A DNA stretch of 64,000 nucleotides from assembly GCF_900129095.1 (NCBI RefSeq), contig NZ_FQVA01000008.1, forward strand, positions 50,781 through 114,780, given 5' to 3'. Below are positions 1 through 9,093 of the stretch, one piece after another. The DNA is from Microbulbifer donghaiensis. GTDB lineage: Bacteria > Pseudomonadota > Gammaproteobacteria > Pseudomonadales > Cellvibrionaceae. A program made the translations under genes and the position numbers. How positions within the stretch are numbered: position 1 is the first letter of the stretch; the number at the start of each line of letters is the position of its first letter. Under the pieces are notes generated by a model, which did not search any database, was not told the origin of the DNA, and saw only the letters and a program-made list of their open reading frames with translations.

Positions 1-370
1 GCGCCACCATCATCTGGAAGGCGCGGGAGTAGAGGAAGTCGCCAACCAGCACCGCCGGCGCATTGCCCCACTTGGCATTCGCGGTCAGGCGGCCGCGGCG
101 CCTGTCTGAGGTGTCTACAACGTCATCGTGGAGCAGGGTGGCGGTGTGGATGAACTCGATGATAGTCGCCAGATCGATATGATCCTTGGCGCTGTAACCG
201 CAGGCGCGCGCACACAGCAGTACTAGCAGCGGCCGCAGGCGCTTGCCGCCGGCCTCCACCAGGTAGTGGCCGATGTTTTCCACCAGGGGAACGTCCGAGT
301 GCAGCTGGTCGAGGATGCGCTGGTTGACCGCGGCAAAGTCGTCGGCGGCAACCCGGTGAAAAGGCAACAT
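1..370 (-). CDS. ispB: Octaprenyl (polyprenyl) diphosphate synthase, N-terminal part
   Basis: This gene is cut by the left edge of the window; about 123 N-terminal codons are visible on the minus strand, starting at an ATG at 370. The translation begins MLPFHRVAADDFAAVNQRIL and carries the GGKRLRPLLVLL segment and the first aspartate-rich motif DDVVD of trans-prenyltransferases. The family elongates farnesyl diphosphate with IPP to make the ubiquinone side chain. It is transcribed divergently from rplU-rpmA, the usual arrangement in gammaproteobacteria. The catalytic C-terminal half, with the second Asp-rich motif, is outside the window. Confidence 0.93.
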   Translation of the reverse strand, partial: MLPFHRVAADDFAAVNQRILDQLHSDVPLVENIGHYLVEAGGKRLRPLLVLLCARACGYSAKDHIDLATIIEFIHTATLLHDDVVDTSDRRRGRLTANAKWGNAPAVLVGDFLYSRAFQMMVA

Positions 371-434
371 GCAAGGATTCCTTATACTGCTTGTAAGGGG
401 CTGCCCGGAGGTGTCCGGGAGCGAAGGGGCGCTA

Positions 435-463
435 TTGTATCAATCCGGCGAATTGATTAGAAT
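435..463 (+). promoter_or_regulatory. Sigma70-type promoter for rplU-rpmA
   Basis: TTGTAT at 435-440 and TAGAAT at 458-463 are separated by 17 bp and followed by a GC-rich CTGCGCC discriminator. This suits a ribosomal protein operon. The element sits in the divergent ispB/rplU intergenic region, about 150 bp upstream of the rplU start, so a sizeable 5' leader is expected. Confidence 0.55.
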
Positions 464-613
464 CTGCGCCCCGTTCGAACCGGGCCGGCCATGGCGGCCA
501 TGACTCGGTCGGCGGCTGATATTAAACAACACGGCGCAAGCTCCCAAAACGCGGAGCAGTGACTCGATGGTCTCTCCCGCTGCTTCGTGTCGTCCATTTC
601 GGAGCATAGAAAT

Positions 614-925
614 ATGTACGCTGTTATCGAAAGCGGTGGCAAACAGCACCGCGTAGAAGAGGGCGAAGTACTTCGCCTGGAGAAACTGGAAGTCGCCACT
701 GGCGAATCCATCGATTTCGACAAAGTGCTGATGGTCGTCGACGGCGACAAGATCAACATCGGCGCTCCCGTTGTAGACGGCGCTAAAGTGACTGCTGAAG
801 TGGTAAGTCACGGCCGCGGCGAGAAGGTGAAAATCATCAAATTCCGCCGTCGTAAGCACTCTTTGAAGCGCCAGGGCCACCGTCAGTGGTACACCGAAGT
901 TAAAATCACTGGCATCAAGGCATAA
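614..925 (+). CDS. rplU: 50S ribosomal protein L21
   Basis: The product is a 103-residue bL21, the same length as the E. coli protein. It starts [18 protein letters not shown] and ends with the basic [19 protein letters not shown] segment that contacts 23S rRNA. The open frame extends nine codons further upstream, but the ATG at 614 gives the canonical N-terminus. rpmA follows 18 bp downstream, forming the conserved rplU-rpmA operon that precedes obgE. Confidence 0.98.
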   Translation: MYAVIESGGKQHRVEEGEVLRLEKLEVATGESIDFDKVLMVVDGDKINIGAPVVDGAKVTAEVVSHGRGEKVKIIKFRRRKHSLKRQGHRQWYTEVKITGIKA

Positions 926-943
926 GCAGAGGAGTAACGACTC

Positions 944-1201
944 ATGGCACACAAGAAAGCTGGCGGTAGTACGCGCAACGGTCGCGATTCCGAAAGTAAA
1001 CGCCTGGGCGTGAAGCGCTTTGGCGGCCAGTCTGTAGCTGCAGGCAACATCATTGTTCGTCAGCGCGGCACCAAGTTCCACGCCGGCGTAAACGTTGGTA
1101 TGGGCAAGGACCACACCCTGTTCGCGACCGCGGACGGCGTTGTGAAGTTCGAAGTGAAGGGCCCCAACAACCGCAAGTTCGTTTCCATCGAAACTGCCTA
1201 A
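944..1201 (+). CDS. rpmA: 50S ribosomal protein L27
   Basis: This is an 85-residue bL27 with the classical [21 protein letters not shown]-terminus, whose flexible end reaches the peptidyl-transferase centre. It begins after an AGAGGAG ribosome-binding site and lies directly downstream of rplU. There is no N-terminal extension of the cleaved Firmicutes type. A strong intrinsic terminator follows 40 bp after the stop. Confidence 0.98.
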   Translation: MAHKKAGGSTRNGRDSESKRLGVKRFGGQSVAAGNIIVRQRGTKFHAGVNVGMGKDHTLFATADGVVKFEVKGPNNRKFVSIETA

Positions 1202-1238
1202 GCGGTTCCAGGTCCCCGAGGCTTCACAAGAGCTTCAC

Positions 1239-1267
1239 AAAAAGCCCCGCATATTGCGGGGCTTTTT
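1239..1267 (+). terminator. Rho-independent terminator of rplU-rpmA
   Basis: A 13-bp perfect stem has arms 1239-1251 and 1255-1267 around a TAT loop. Its core is GCCCCGC/GCGGGGC, flanked by an A-run upstream and a T-run downstream. It ends the ribosomal protein operon before obgE, and its symmetry would let it work on either strand. Confidence 0.9.
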
Positions 1268-1382
1268 GCATTCGGGCCATCCATGGCCCTCACCCGTGGG
1301 CAGCCTTCGGCTGTGCAAAACGGCAATCCCTGCCATTTTGTGTTGGAAAATCGTTGCAGATTACACTGCAATTGAGGAATAA

Positions 1383-2612
<1,230 letters not shown>

Positions 2613-2618
2613 TCGGTA

Positions 2619-2648
2619 GCCGGGCAGAGGTATGCGCCCGGCTTTTTT
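2619..2648 (+). terminator. Intrinsic terminator after obgE
   Basis: GCCGGGC (2619-2625) pairs with GCCCGGC (2636-2642) and is followed by six T (2643-2648). It overlaps the most upstream in-frame ATG of the proB frame (2632). That argues for the downstream GTG at 2683 as the true proB start. Confidence 0.85.
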
Positions 2649-2682
2649 GCCCGCATCGGGCGGTTTCCACGGGAGGGGATCG

Positions 2683-3807
2683 GTGCAAGCTCGGCAACAG
2701 CTCGCCGCCAGCCGGCGCTGGGTGGTCAAAATCGGCAGCGCCCTGCTGACCGCCAACGGTAGAGGCGTGAATCGCGCGGCGATTTTCAATTGGGTGGAGC
2801 AGATTGCCGCGCTGCGCAAGCGCGGTATCGAGGTGATCCTCGTCTCCTCAGGTGCCGTGGCCGCCGGCATGGACCGGCTCGGCTGGCGCCGCCGCCCGGA
2901 ATCCATCCACCAGCTGCAGGCGGCTGCCGCCATCGGCCAGAGCCATCTGGTGCAGGTATACGAGCACGCGTTCGACCAGTTCGACAGTCGCGCCGCGCAG
3001 ATCCTGCTCGACCACGACGACCTCTCCAATCGCACCCGCTACCTCAATGCCCGCAGCACCCTGCGCACGCTGCTGTCCCTCGGTGCCGTGCCCATCGTCA
3101 ATGAAAACGACACGGTGGTCACCGACGAGATCCGTTTCGGTGACAACGACACGCTGGCGGCGCTGGTGGCCAATCTGGTGGAGGCGGACGCGCTGCTGAT
3201 CCTAACCGACGCCGATGGCCTGTTCACCGAGGATCCCCGCGACAACCCGGCGGCCGAGCTGATCGGCGAGGCCTCGGCCGCGGATCCGAAGCTGCTGGCC
3301 ATGGCCGGCGGCTCCCGCAGCGGTCTAGGCCGCGGCGGTATGACCACCAAGGTTCGTGCGGCGCAGCTGGCCGCCCGTTCGGGTGCCAGCACGGTGATCG
3401 TCGGCGGCGCGAAGGACGATGTTATTGCGCGGGTCTGTGCCGGTGAAGCGCTGGGTACGCTGCTGTTGCCGGAAGCGGATCCGCTGACCGCACGCAAGCG
3501 CTGGCTGGCGGGGCAGTTGCAGGTGCGCGGGGGGCTGACCCTCGACAACGGCGCGGAAGCGGCGCTGCGCACCGGCGGCAAAAGCCTGCTGGCCGTCGGC
3601 GTCACCGCGGTCGAGGGGCGCTTCCGGCGCGGCGAGCTGGTGTCCTGTCACAACAGTGCCGGTGAAGAAATCGCCCGCGGCCTCGCCAACTACGACAGCA
3701 GTGAGACCGCCAAAATACTCGGCAAGCCGTCGGAAAAGTTTGTCGAGCTGCTCGGTTATCGCGACGATGACGAGCTGATTCACCGCGACAACCTGATTCT
3801 GCTGTAG
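2683..3807 (+). CDS. proB: Glutamate 5-kinase
   Basis: The first step of proline synthesis is phosphorylation of glutamate by ATP. The product is 374 residues from GTG 2683, which has a GGGAGGGG ribosome-binding site eight bases upstream; E. coli ProB is 367. The amino-acid kinase domain begins with [11 protein letters not shown] near residue 15 and contains [19 protein letters not shown] and [10 protein letters not shown]-terminal PUA domain covers about residues 280-370. An open frame upstream to 2632 runs through a terminator and is not expected to be translated. Confidence 0.96.
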   Translation: MQARQQLAASRRWVVKIGSALLTANGRGVNRAAIFNWVEQIAALRKRGIEVILVSSGAVAAGMDRLGWRRRPESIHQLQAAAAIGQSHLVQVYEHAFDQFDSRAAQILLDHDDLSNRTRYLNARSTLRTLLSLGAVPIVNENDTVVTDEIRFGDNDTLAALVANLVEADALLILTDADGLFTEDPRDNPAAELIGEASAADPKLLAMAGGSRSGLGRGGMTTKVRAAQLAARSGASTVIVGGAKDDVIARVCAGEALGTLLLPEADPLTARKRWLAGQLQVRGGLTLDNGAEAALRTGGKSLLAVGVTAVEGRFRRGELVSCHNSAGEEIARGLANYDSSETAKILGKPSEKFVELLGYRDDDELIHRDNLILL

Positions 3808-3944
3808 TCCTGCAAACCAGTTCGCCACGGTTCGTGCCTTTTGCAAAAATTTAGGCGCCGGAAATCCCCGGCTCCCACCCCAATGTCGCGTCCCCGGGTT
3901 AGTCTGTCGGATCAACAGGCAATCCGATTGGGAGGGGAACGGCC

Positions 3945-4541
3945 GTGGATGCAATTCAGCAGACAGAAAAGCAGATCTTCGAGTTGATGCAGAAGCTCAG
4001 CGAGCTGCGCAAGCAGCACCGCGGTGATGCGGTGCCCAACTACACCTTCAAATCCCTCGACGGCGAGGTATCGCTCTTGGAGCTGTTCGCCGACCGCGAG
4101 CGGCTGTTGCTGATTCACAATATGGGCCAGGGCTGCCGCTACTGCACCCTGTGGGCGGACGGCTTTAACGGCTTTGTGCCGCACCTGGAGTCGGCGATGT
4201 CGATCGTGCTGGTATCCAAGGATGCGCCGGACGTGCAGCGCCAGTTTGCCAACAGTCGCGGCTGGCGGTTCCGGCTCGCTTCCCACGGCGGTGGGGACTA
4301 TATCCGCGAGCAAACGGTATTGCCGGGAGAGGGCAATATGCCCGGCGCGGTGGTCTACGAGCGCGATGGCGACACCATCTACCGCAAGAACAGCTGTGTC
4401 TTCGGGCCCGGTGACATCTACTGCTCCATGTGGAGCCTGCTCGGGCTTGCCGGCCTGGGCGAGGCAGACTGGACCCCGCAGTTCAATTACTGGCAGCGCC
4501 CGCAGAAGCTGGATGACGGCGGTGCAAACCTGCTCGGCTGA
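3945..4541 (+). CDS. DUF899-family thioredoxin-like protein
   Basis: This 198-residue protein starts at GTG 3945 after a GGAGGGG ribosome-binding site. It has the DUF899 signature, an N-terminal helix followed by a thioredoxin-like fold with HNMGQGCRYCTLWADGFNG near residues 58-75. The two cysteines form a CxxC-like pair at about 63 and 66. No signal peptide is visible, so it is probably cytosolic. The biochemical role of the family is unknown; a redox function is inferred only from fold and motif. It stands alone between proB and the convergent rpsT and shares a bidirectional terminator with it. Confidence 0.82.
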   Translation: MDAIQQTEKQIFELMQKLSELRKQHRGDAVPNYTFKSLDGEVSLLELFADRERLLLIHNMGQGCRYCTLWADGFNGFVPHLESAMSIVLVSKDAPDVQRQFANSRGWRFRLASHGGGDYIREQTVLPGEGNMPGAVVYERDGDTIYRKNSCVFGPGDIYCSMWSLLGLAGLGEADWTPQFNYWQRPQKLDDGGANLLG

Positions 4542-4566
4542 GGTTAAGTTCCACTGCCCGAAAACG

Positions 4567-4594
4567 AAAAAGCCCCGCTAATGCGGGGCTTTTT
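4567..4594. terminator. Bidirectional intrinsic terminator between the DUF899 gene and rpsT
   Basis: AAAAAGCCCCGC (4567-4578) and its reverse complement (4583-4594) flank a TAAT loop. With T-runs on both strands it can end transcripts from the DUF899 gene on plus and from rpsT on minus. The stem core is the same as that of the rpmA terminator at 1239. Confidence 0.9.
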
Positions 4595-4613
4595 GCGTCG
4601 CGCGAGGCGTCGA

Positions 4614-4880
4614 TCAGGCAGCCAGTGCCTTGATCTGTGCGTTCAGGCGGCTCTTGTGACGAGCGGCTTTATTCTTGTGAATAATGCCCTTGTCCGCCAT
4701 GCGGTCGATGACCGGTACGGCTGCTGTGTAGGCTGCCTTGGCTTTTTCCGCATCACCTGCATCAATGGCCGCAACTACCTTCTTGATGTAGGTGCGCACC
4801 ATGGAGCGCAGGCTGGCGTTGTGGTTGCGGCGCTTGTCGTTCTGGCGCGCGCGCTTCTTCGCTTGAGGTGAGTTGGCCAC
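4614..4880 (-). CDS. rpsT: 30S ribosomal protein S20
   Basis: The product is an 88-residue bS20 beginning [20 protein letters not shown], with the basic N-terminal helix and the [21 protein letters not shown]-terminal helix typical of the family. It starts after a CAGGAGCAACC ribosome-binding site. In Pseudomonas rpsT lies directly next to divergent murJ; here about 4.5 kb of other genes separate the two. Confidence 0.98.
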   Translation of the reverse strand: MANSPQAKKRARQNDKRRNHNASLRSMVRTYIKKVVAAIDAGDAEKAKAAYTAAVPVIDRMADKGIIHKNKAARHKSRLNAQIKALAA

Positions 4881-5018
4881 CGGTTGCTCCTGTCTGGAAT
4901 CTCAATAAATCTGTAACTAACGGGCCGGGGCCCGATTGGGACGCGACATTATCCCCACAGTTGGTTGTTTGTCAACCATGATGAGGGCTTGGGATCGCAA
5001 GCCTGAGCCGGATGACAA

Positions 5019-5094
5019 GGCCCTGCTGCCGGGGGCCGTTCGTAAAACATTTGCCGATGAGGCTGTTGAGCGGACGGCCCCCGGCAGCAGGGCC
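5019..5094. repeat. Perfect 21-bp inverted repeat with 34-nt loop
   Basis: The arm at 5019-5039 (core CCCTGCTGCCGGGGGC) is the exact reverse complement of 5074-5094. The 34-nt loop (5040-5073) is less GC-rich. There is no T-run on either side, so it is not a standard terminator. It lies 14 bp beyond the stop of the minus-strand kinase gene and may protect or end that mRNA. It could also be a single REP/MITE-like element. Confidence 0.75.
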
Positions 5095-5107
5095 GCCACG
5101 GGCCTGT

Positions 5108-7156
5108 CTACAGGGGCCCTACGGCGGCCCTATACGGCAGCTGCAGGGTGAATATCACGCCGGCGCCATCCTGCCGGTTTGCCGCGGTCAAATGGCCGCG
5201 GTGGAAGTCGGCAATCAGGCGTGCGATATGCAGCCCGAGCCCCAGATGACCGGCCCGGCCGCCGTCGTCGCGCACAGAGACCAGCGAGTCGAACAGCTTG
5301 TGGCTGTAGCCTTCCGGCAGCAGCGGGCCGTCGTTCTCGACCTCGATTCGGTAGGCGTCCTTCTCTCGGGCCACTGACAGCTTTATCTCGCTATCCTGCG
5401 GCGCGAAGCTGCAGGCGTTGTCGACCAGCTTGTCGAGCAGCTGAGCGAGCAGTTCCGGCGCACCGCGGCAGGGCAGTTCGCCCGCGGGCTTGTCCAGGGC
5501 AAAGCGGTGCCCGCGCTGGGCGTCGCCGTAGCTCTGCACCAGCACGTCCAGCAAGTCGGCCAGGTCGAACATCTCGGTTTCGGCCTGCTGGATGCTCGCC
5601 TCCAGGTTGCTGGCGGCAGACAGGCTGTTGAGGATGCCGGACAGGCGTGCGCTGCCGTCCAGTGCGCGCTCGGCGTAGCGGCGGCTGTCCGTATCGAGGT
5701 CGCTCACGGACAAATTGTCGAGGGAGGAGCGCACCACCGCCAGCGGCGTACGCAACTCGTGCGACAGTTTGCTCGCCAGGGTGCGCAGGTAGTGGTGGTA
5801 CTGGTCCAGTTCGGCCAGCAAGCCGGCAAAGGCGCGGTTCAGCGCTCCCAGTTCGTCGCCGAAGCGCGAGCGGGGGAAATTGCCGCGCAGTTTGCCGCTG
5901 GCATCCACCGCATTGCGGGCGGCCCGGTGCAGGCGGCGGATGCGCCAGGACAGCCAGCTGGCGTAGCCGAGCAACAGCAACAGAGCGGCGCCGGCGGCGG
6001 CACAGCTGATCAGCCACAGTTGGTGCGCTGCGGACTCGGTCAGCGACTGCAGCGCTTCAGCGGACTGCAGGGCCACCACGCGCCCCAGCAGGGGGCGCTC
6101 GATAATATCGTCGGCGCGGGTGATTACCGGCACGCTGACGGCACCAATGCGGCCTTCCAGCGGGCCGCGAAACCACTGCTCCGCACTGGTGCGATTTTGC
6201 GTCAGCGTCGCCGGTAGTTGTGCCGCGGGCATTTCCGGCAGGGATTCACGTGCCAGCAGACGCCGGTAGATCCAGTTGCGCAGCCAGGACGGCCGCTGCA
6301 GGTCCTCCTCCGCCCGCTCCACTTGCCCGCTGCTGGCGAGTACAAAGCCCTCACTGTCGACGACCGCCAGGCGCAGCTGTGGTCGGGCGAAATGATCCAG
6401 CTCCGCCTGCAACTGCGGCAGTGGCTGTACCAGTTTGCCGGGCAGTCCGTCGGCGGGCAGGGTGCTGGCGCTGCGCAGTGGCTTGGCTCCGTCACTACTG
6501 GCCCGATCGGCGACAGTGACAGCCAGTGAGCCGCCGGTCAGCGGATAGGGTAGGGACAGTTCCAGCTGGTAGCCGCGGGCGGACGAGGTCCAGCGACCGC
6601 GCAGCCGCAATTCGCGCTCGTGGGTGCCGCGGTGCAGGTTGTACCAGTGCGCCTGGGCGGCGCCCTGGCTGGCCACCGGCAGTGTGTAGTGGCGGTCGGC
6701 GGTATGCAGCTCGATGGCGTCGCCGCCGGCCAGCAGGCCGGTGCGCGGGTCCTGGTAGGCCGGGGTGCTGTCGGCGACGGTGAGCAGCAGGTAGACACGA
6801 CCGGCAACCTGGCCGAGGGTGACTTGCGCCAGCGCCTCGCCGCGCTGGTCGAGCAGCTCCCGTGCGGGCAGTTCCAGGGGGCGCCAGTCGTCCCCGTAGC
6901 CGTCCAACAGCGGCGCCTGCGGCAGCGGATTGAGATACAGCTGGGCGCCCGGCGGGCGCCCGTGGCGCTCCGGATCCGGCGCGATCAGTTGCGGCGCACT
7001 GGCTAGCCGCGCCGCCACGGCGCTGGCCGTCGCGTCGAGCGCCTGCAGCTGTCCCTCGGCGAGTGCCTGGTCCACTTGGCGCAGGTATTGGCAGCCGGCC
7101 CATGGCAGGGCCAGGGCGACCAGGCTGACGAGCAGGAGTTGGCGGCGCAGTTTCAC
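5108..7156 (-). CDS. pdsS: Sensor histidine kinase, proteobacterial dedicated sortase type (PdsS-like)
   Basis: This large inner-membrane histidine kinase is 682 residues from the GTG at 7156. A first membrane segment (LLLVSLVALALPWAG) precedes a long periplasmic part. The first periplasmic module (PLLDGYGDDW..., VYLLLTVAD, GDAIELHTADRHY) looks like a CBM9/DOMON-type beta sandwich. A second sensory stretch and a second TM segment follow (about residues 370-395), then HAMP, HisKA with SHELRTPL (His near 465), and an HATPase domain with N, G1 and G2 boxes. Length and the SHELRTPLAVVRSSLDNL context match my memory of the kinase paired with proteobacterial sortases (TIGR03785). It lies 181 bp downstream of the cognate regulator, with REP-like repeats between. 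The ORF could start further upstream, but that extension would be translated repeat sequence. Confidence 0.75.
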   Translation of the reverse strand: MKLRRQLLLVSLVALALPWAGCQYLRQVDQALAEGQLQALDATASAVAARLASAPQLIAPDPERHGRPPGAQLYLNPLPQAPLLDGYGDDWRPLELPARELLDQRGEALAQVTLGQVAGRVYLLLTVADSTPAYQDPRTGLLAGGDAIELHTADRHYTLPVASQGAAQAHWYNLHRGTHERELRLRGRWTSSARGYQLELSLPYPLTGGSLAVTVADRASSDGAKPLRSASTLPADGLPGKLVQPLPQLQAELDHFARPQLRLAVVDSEGFVLASSGQVERAEEDLQRPSWLRNWIYRRLLARESLPEMPAAQLPATLTQNRTSAEQWFRGPLEGRIGAVSVPVITRADDIIERPLLGRVVALQSAEALQSLTESAAHQLWLISCAAAGAALLLLLGYASWLSWRIRRLHRAARNAVDASGKLRGNFPRSRFGDELGALNRAFAGLLAELDQYHHYLRTLASKLSHELRTPLAVVRSSLDNLSVSDLDTDSRRYAERALDGSARLSGILNSLSAASNLEASIQQAETEMFDLADLLDVLVQSYGDAQRGHRFALDKPAGELPCRGAPELLAQLLDKLVDNACSFAPQDSEIKLSVAREKDAYRIEVENDGPLLPEGYSHKLFDSLVSVRDDGGRAGHLGLGLHIARLIADFHRGHLTAANRQDGAGVIFTLQLPYRAAVGPL

Positions 7157-7171
7157 AGTGATAGGCCCGCG

Positions 7172-7240
7172 CCTGTTGGAGCCGGGACTGCTGGCGATGC
7201 AGGGCCGCGGAGAATCGCCTGCAGGGCAGGCTCCCACAAA
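7172..7240. repeat. REP-like palindromic repeat, copy A
   Basis: This ~69-bp unit has arms that can pair: GGAGCC...GCTGGCGAT near the left end, and ATCGCCTGCAGGGCAGGCTC on the right. The same unit recurs in direct orientation at 7261-7329. The motif resembles the common Pseudomonas-type REP sequences with a TGTGGGAGC core. It lies between the pdsR and pdsS genes. Confidence 0.75.
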
Positions 7241-7260
7241 TGGCCAAAAATAGCCCCGGA

Positions 7261-7329
7261 CCTGTGGGAGCCAGCCCTGCTGGCGATATAGGGTCGTCGA
7301 GGATCGCCTGGAAGGCAGGCTCTTGCAGG
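7261..7329. repeat. REP-like palindromic repeat, copy B
   Basis: This is the second direct copy of the unit at 7172-7240, beginning CCTGTGGGAGCCAGCCCTGC and ending GGCAGGCTCTTGCAGG. About three quarters of positions match by eye. Together the copies fill most of the 181-bp gap between the response regulator stop (7338) and the kinase start (7156). They could attenuate kinase expression relative to the regulator. Confidence 0.75.
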
Positions 7330-7337
7330 ACGATCAA

Positions 7338-8027
7338 TTACGCCTGCCATCTGTAGCCCATGCCGTAAGCGGTGGTGATGGCGTTGAAGTTTTGGTCCAG
7401 CACCTGGAATTTTCGGCGGATGCGTTTGACGTGGGAGGTGATGGTGTTGTCGTCGAGGACCACGCGCGCCGCCTCCATCAGCTGGCCGCGGGATTTAACA
7501 TGACCCGGTCGCTTCGCCAGGGCATGCACTATCCAGAACTCGGTCACGGTCAGGTCCACCGGTTCGCCGGCCCAGTGGCAGTGCAGGCGTGAGATATCCA
7601 GCTCCAGCTTGCCCTGGGTCAGGGTTTCGGCTTCATCGCTCTGATCGCGCAGCACGCTGACCCGGCGCAGCAGTGCGTTGATACGCGCCTGCATGTGGGG
7701 CAGGGAGATGTCCTTGGTCAGGTAGTCGTCGGCACCGAGGCGCAGCCCGGAGATGATGTCCAGTTCCGAATCGCGGGCGGTCAGGAACAGAATCGGCAGC
7801 GTCGGCGCCATGGCGCGCAGCTCCCGGCACAGCTCGAAGCCGCCCTCGACTTCCGCACCGAGGCCCACATCGATCACCGCCAGGTCCGGCAGGCGCTGGC
7901 GGAAAGCCTCCAGCGCTTCCGGCCGGGCGCTGTACAGATCGACCCGGTAACCACTGCGGCGTAGGGCGTCGCGGTAGTTTTCGGCGATAGCGCGCTCGTC
8001 TTCGACAATGGCGATGGTGGCACTCAT
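7338..8027 (-). CDS. pdsR: Response regulator, OmpR family, proteobacterial dedicated sortase type (PdsR-like)
   Basis: This is a 229-residue two-domain regulator. The receiver domain (about 1-120) starts MSATIAIVEDERAIAENYRD, with phospho-acceptor Asp53 in AVIDVGLG and the conserved Lys near 105 in DDYLTKD. The C-terminal winged helix (about 135-229) has TVTEFWIVHALAKRPG and a recognition region DDNTITSHVKRIRRKF. The sequence style, especially the GLGAEVEGGFELC insertion after the Asp, fits the regulator family associated with marine proteobacterial sortases (TIGR03787). An upstream in-frame ATG at 8066 is possible, but 8027 gives the family length. It is co-oriented with and upstream of the kinase. 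Confidence 0.78.
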   Translation of the reverse strand: MSATIAIVEDERAIAENYRDALRRSGYRVDLYSARPEALEAFRQRLPDLAVIDVGLGAEVEGGFELCRELRAMAPTLPILFLTARDSELDIISGLRLGADDYLTKDISLPHMQARINALLRRVSVLRDQSDEAETLTQGKLELDISRLHCHWAGEPVDLTVTEFWIVHALAKRPGHVKSRGQLMEAARVVLDDNTITSHVKRIRRKFQVLDQNFNAITTAYGMGYRWQA

Positions 8028-8088
8028 GGCTGCGTCCGGTTGATTTTTATACTGGCGGGGAATCATGCCTGAAATCGCCGGCTAATGG

Positions 8089-8113
8089 AAAAAAGCGGGC
8101 GCACGGCGCCCGC
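8089..8113 (-). terminator. Intrinsic terminator of the pdsO transcript
   Basis: Read on the minus strand, GCGGGCGC (8113-8106) and GCGCCCGC (8102-8095) form an 8-bp perfect stem with a 3-nt loop, followed by six T (8094-8089). It lies between the OmpA-like gene and the response regulator. pdsO is therefore probably a separate transcript from pdsR-pdsS. Confidence 0.85.
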
Positions 8114-8200
8114 AAGTACAGCAGGGGTTACTGACAGGGAGGGGAGGAGCCTACAGACGGCTCCGCAGCGGATTTGTGATCCGCGCGGAGCTGTTGGACT

Positions 8201-8899
8201 TCAGAAGTGGCCGGCCATGGACTCGGGCAGGTTGAATTGGATATCCACCCGGCGCTCCATCGCGTAGGCGTCCGCATCGCCGCGGGGGGCCTTGGAGTAG
8301 GTGGCGCCAAGGGCGCGACGACTGATGCGCGATGCCTCGATACCGTAGGCTTCCAGGGCGCGCTGGACGCTCAGTGCGCGCTGGTCGGACAGTACATTGT
8401 TGTAACCATCACTGCCGCGGGGATCGGCACGGCCCTCCAAGTGTACCTGCAGGTGGGCGTGGCGCTTGAGGAAGTCTGCCACCGCACTCAGCTGGCGCAT
8501 CTGGCCGTCCTGCAACTGGTCGTTACCGGTGGTAAACAGCATTTGAAAGTGCAGCGAGTCGAGAGCCAGCTCATTGGCATCGTTGGCCGACAGGCGGGCC
8601 GCGTCCAGTTGTTGTGCCAGGTTGCTGAGTTCTGCGCGGCTTTCTGTCAGTTGTGTCGCCAGCATGTCTGCCTCTTCTGCTTGTTTGATCTGCTCGCCCA
8701 GCCAGGCTCCGCCGAGGGCACCGGCGATAAATCCAACCGGGCCGCCCACGGCAGCGCCCGCGACGGCGGCGCCGGTAAATACGGTGGCCTGCTTGGCCGG
8801 AGTGAGTTTAGATCCCTTCAACTCTTGTGATTGTTCTGTCGCCTGCGCGCTGGTAGCGATGAGGGAGCCCAGAGTTACAGCCATCAATACTTTTTTCAT
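8201..8899 (-). CDS. pdsO: Sortase-associated OmpA-family protein (PdsO-like)
   Basis: This 232-residue exported protein has a signal peptide (MKKVLMAVTLGSLIATSAQA, predicted cut before TEQ). A glycine/alanine-rich hydrophobic segment follows (FTGAAVAGAAVGGPVGFIAGALGGAWLGEQ, about 42-71, of glycine-zipper type), then a coiled-coil stretch (about 72-108). A C-terminal OmpA peptidoglycan-binding domain covers about 115-225 (HLEGRADPRGSDGYNNVLSD, ERRVDIQF). The architecture matches the OmpA-like component of the proteobacterial dedicated sortase system (TIGR03789). It has a good AAGGAGAAGGAACA ribosome-binding site and its own terminator. It probably anchors the outer membrane or an envelope complex to peptidoglycan. 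Confidence 0.75.
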   Translation of the reverse strand: MKKVLMAVTLGSLIATSAQATEQSQELKGSKLTPAKQATVFTGAAVAGAAVGGPVGFIAGALGGAWLGEQIKQAEEADMLATQLTESRAELSNLAQQLDAARLSANDANELALDSLHFQMLFTTGNDQLQDGQMRQLSAVADFLKRHAHLQVHLEGRADPRGSDGYNNVLSDQRALSVQRALEAYGIEASRISRRALGATYSKAPRGDADAYAMERRVDIQFNLPESMAGHF

Positions 8900-9093
8900 T
8901 GTTCCTTCTCCTTGCGGTTTTAATCAGTCTCTCGATTGGGGCAACTCAGTTCCGGCCTTTCTGACCTGTCTGGGTTTCCTGCCCGGTCGAGACTTATTTA
9001 AAAACCGCAAGGAGGCGCTGGCATGGCGCCCGAATGGCAAAGTCGAGCGCAATTGTGGCGAAATGTGGCAGCTTCGCCGCAACTACCGCCGAG

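Noticed and set aside
4936..5151. 71-codon plus-strand frame between rpsT and the kinase gene
   Set aside because: The frame runs through the 21-bp inverted repeat and its translation repeats the arms; it is a by-product of the repeat.
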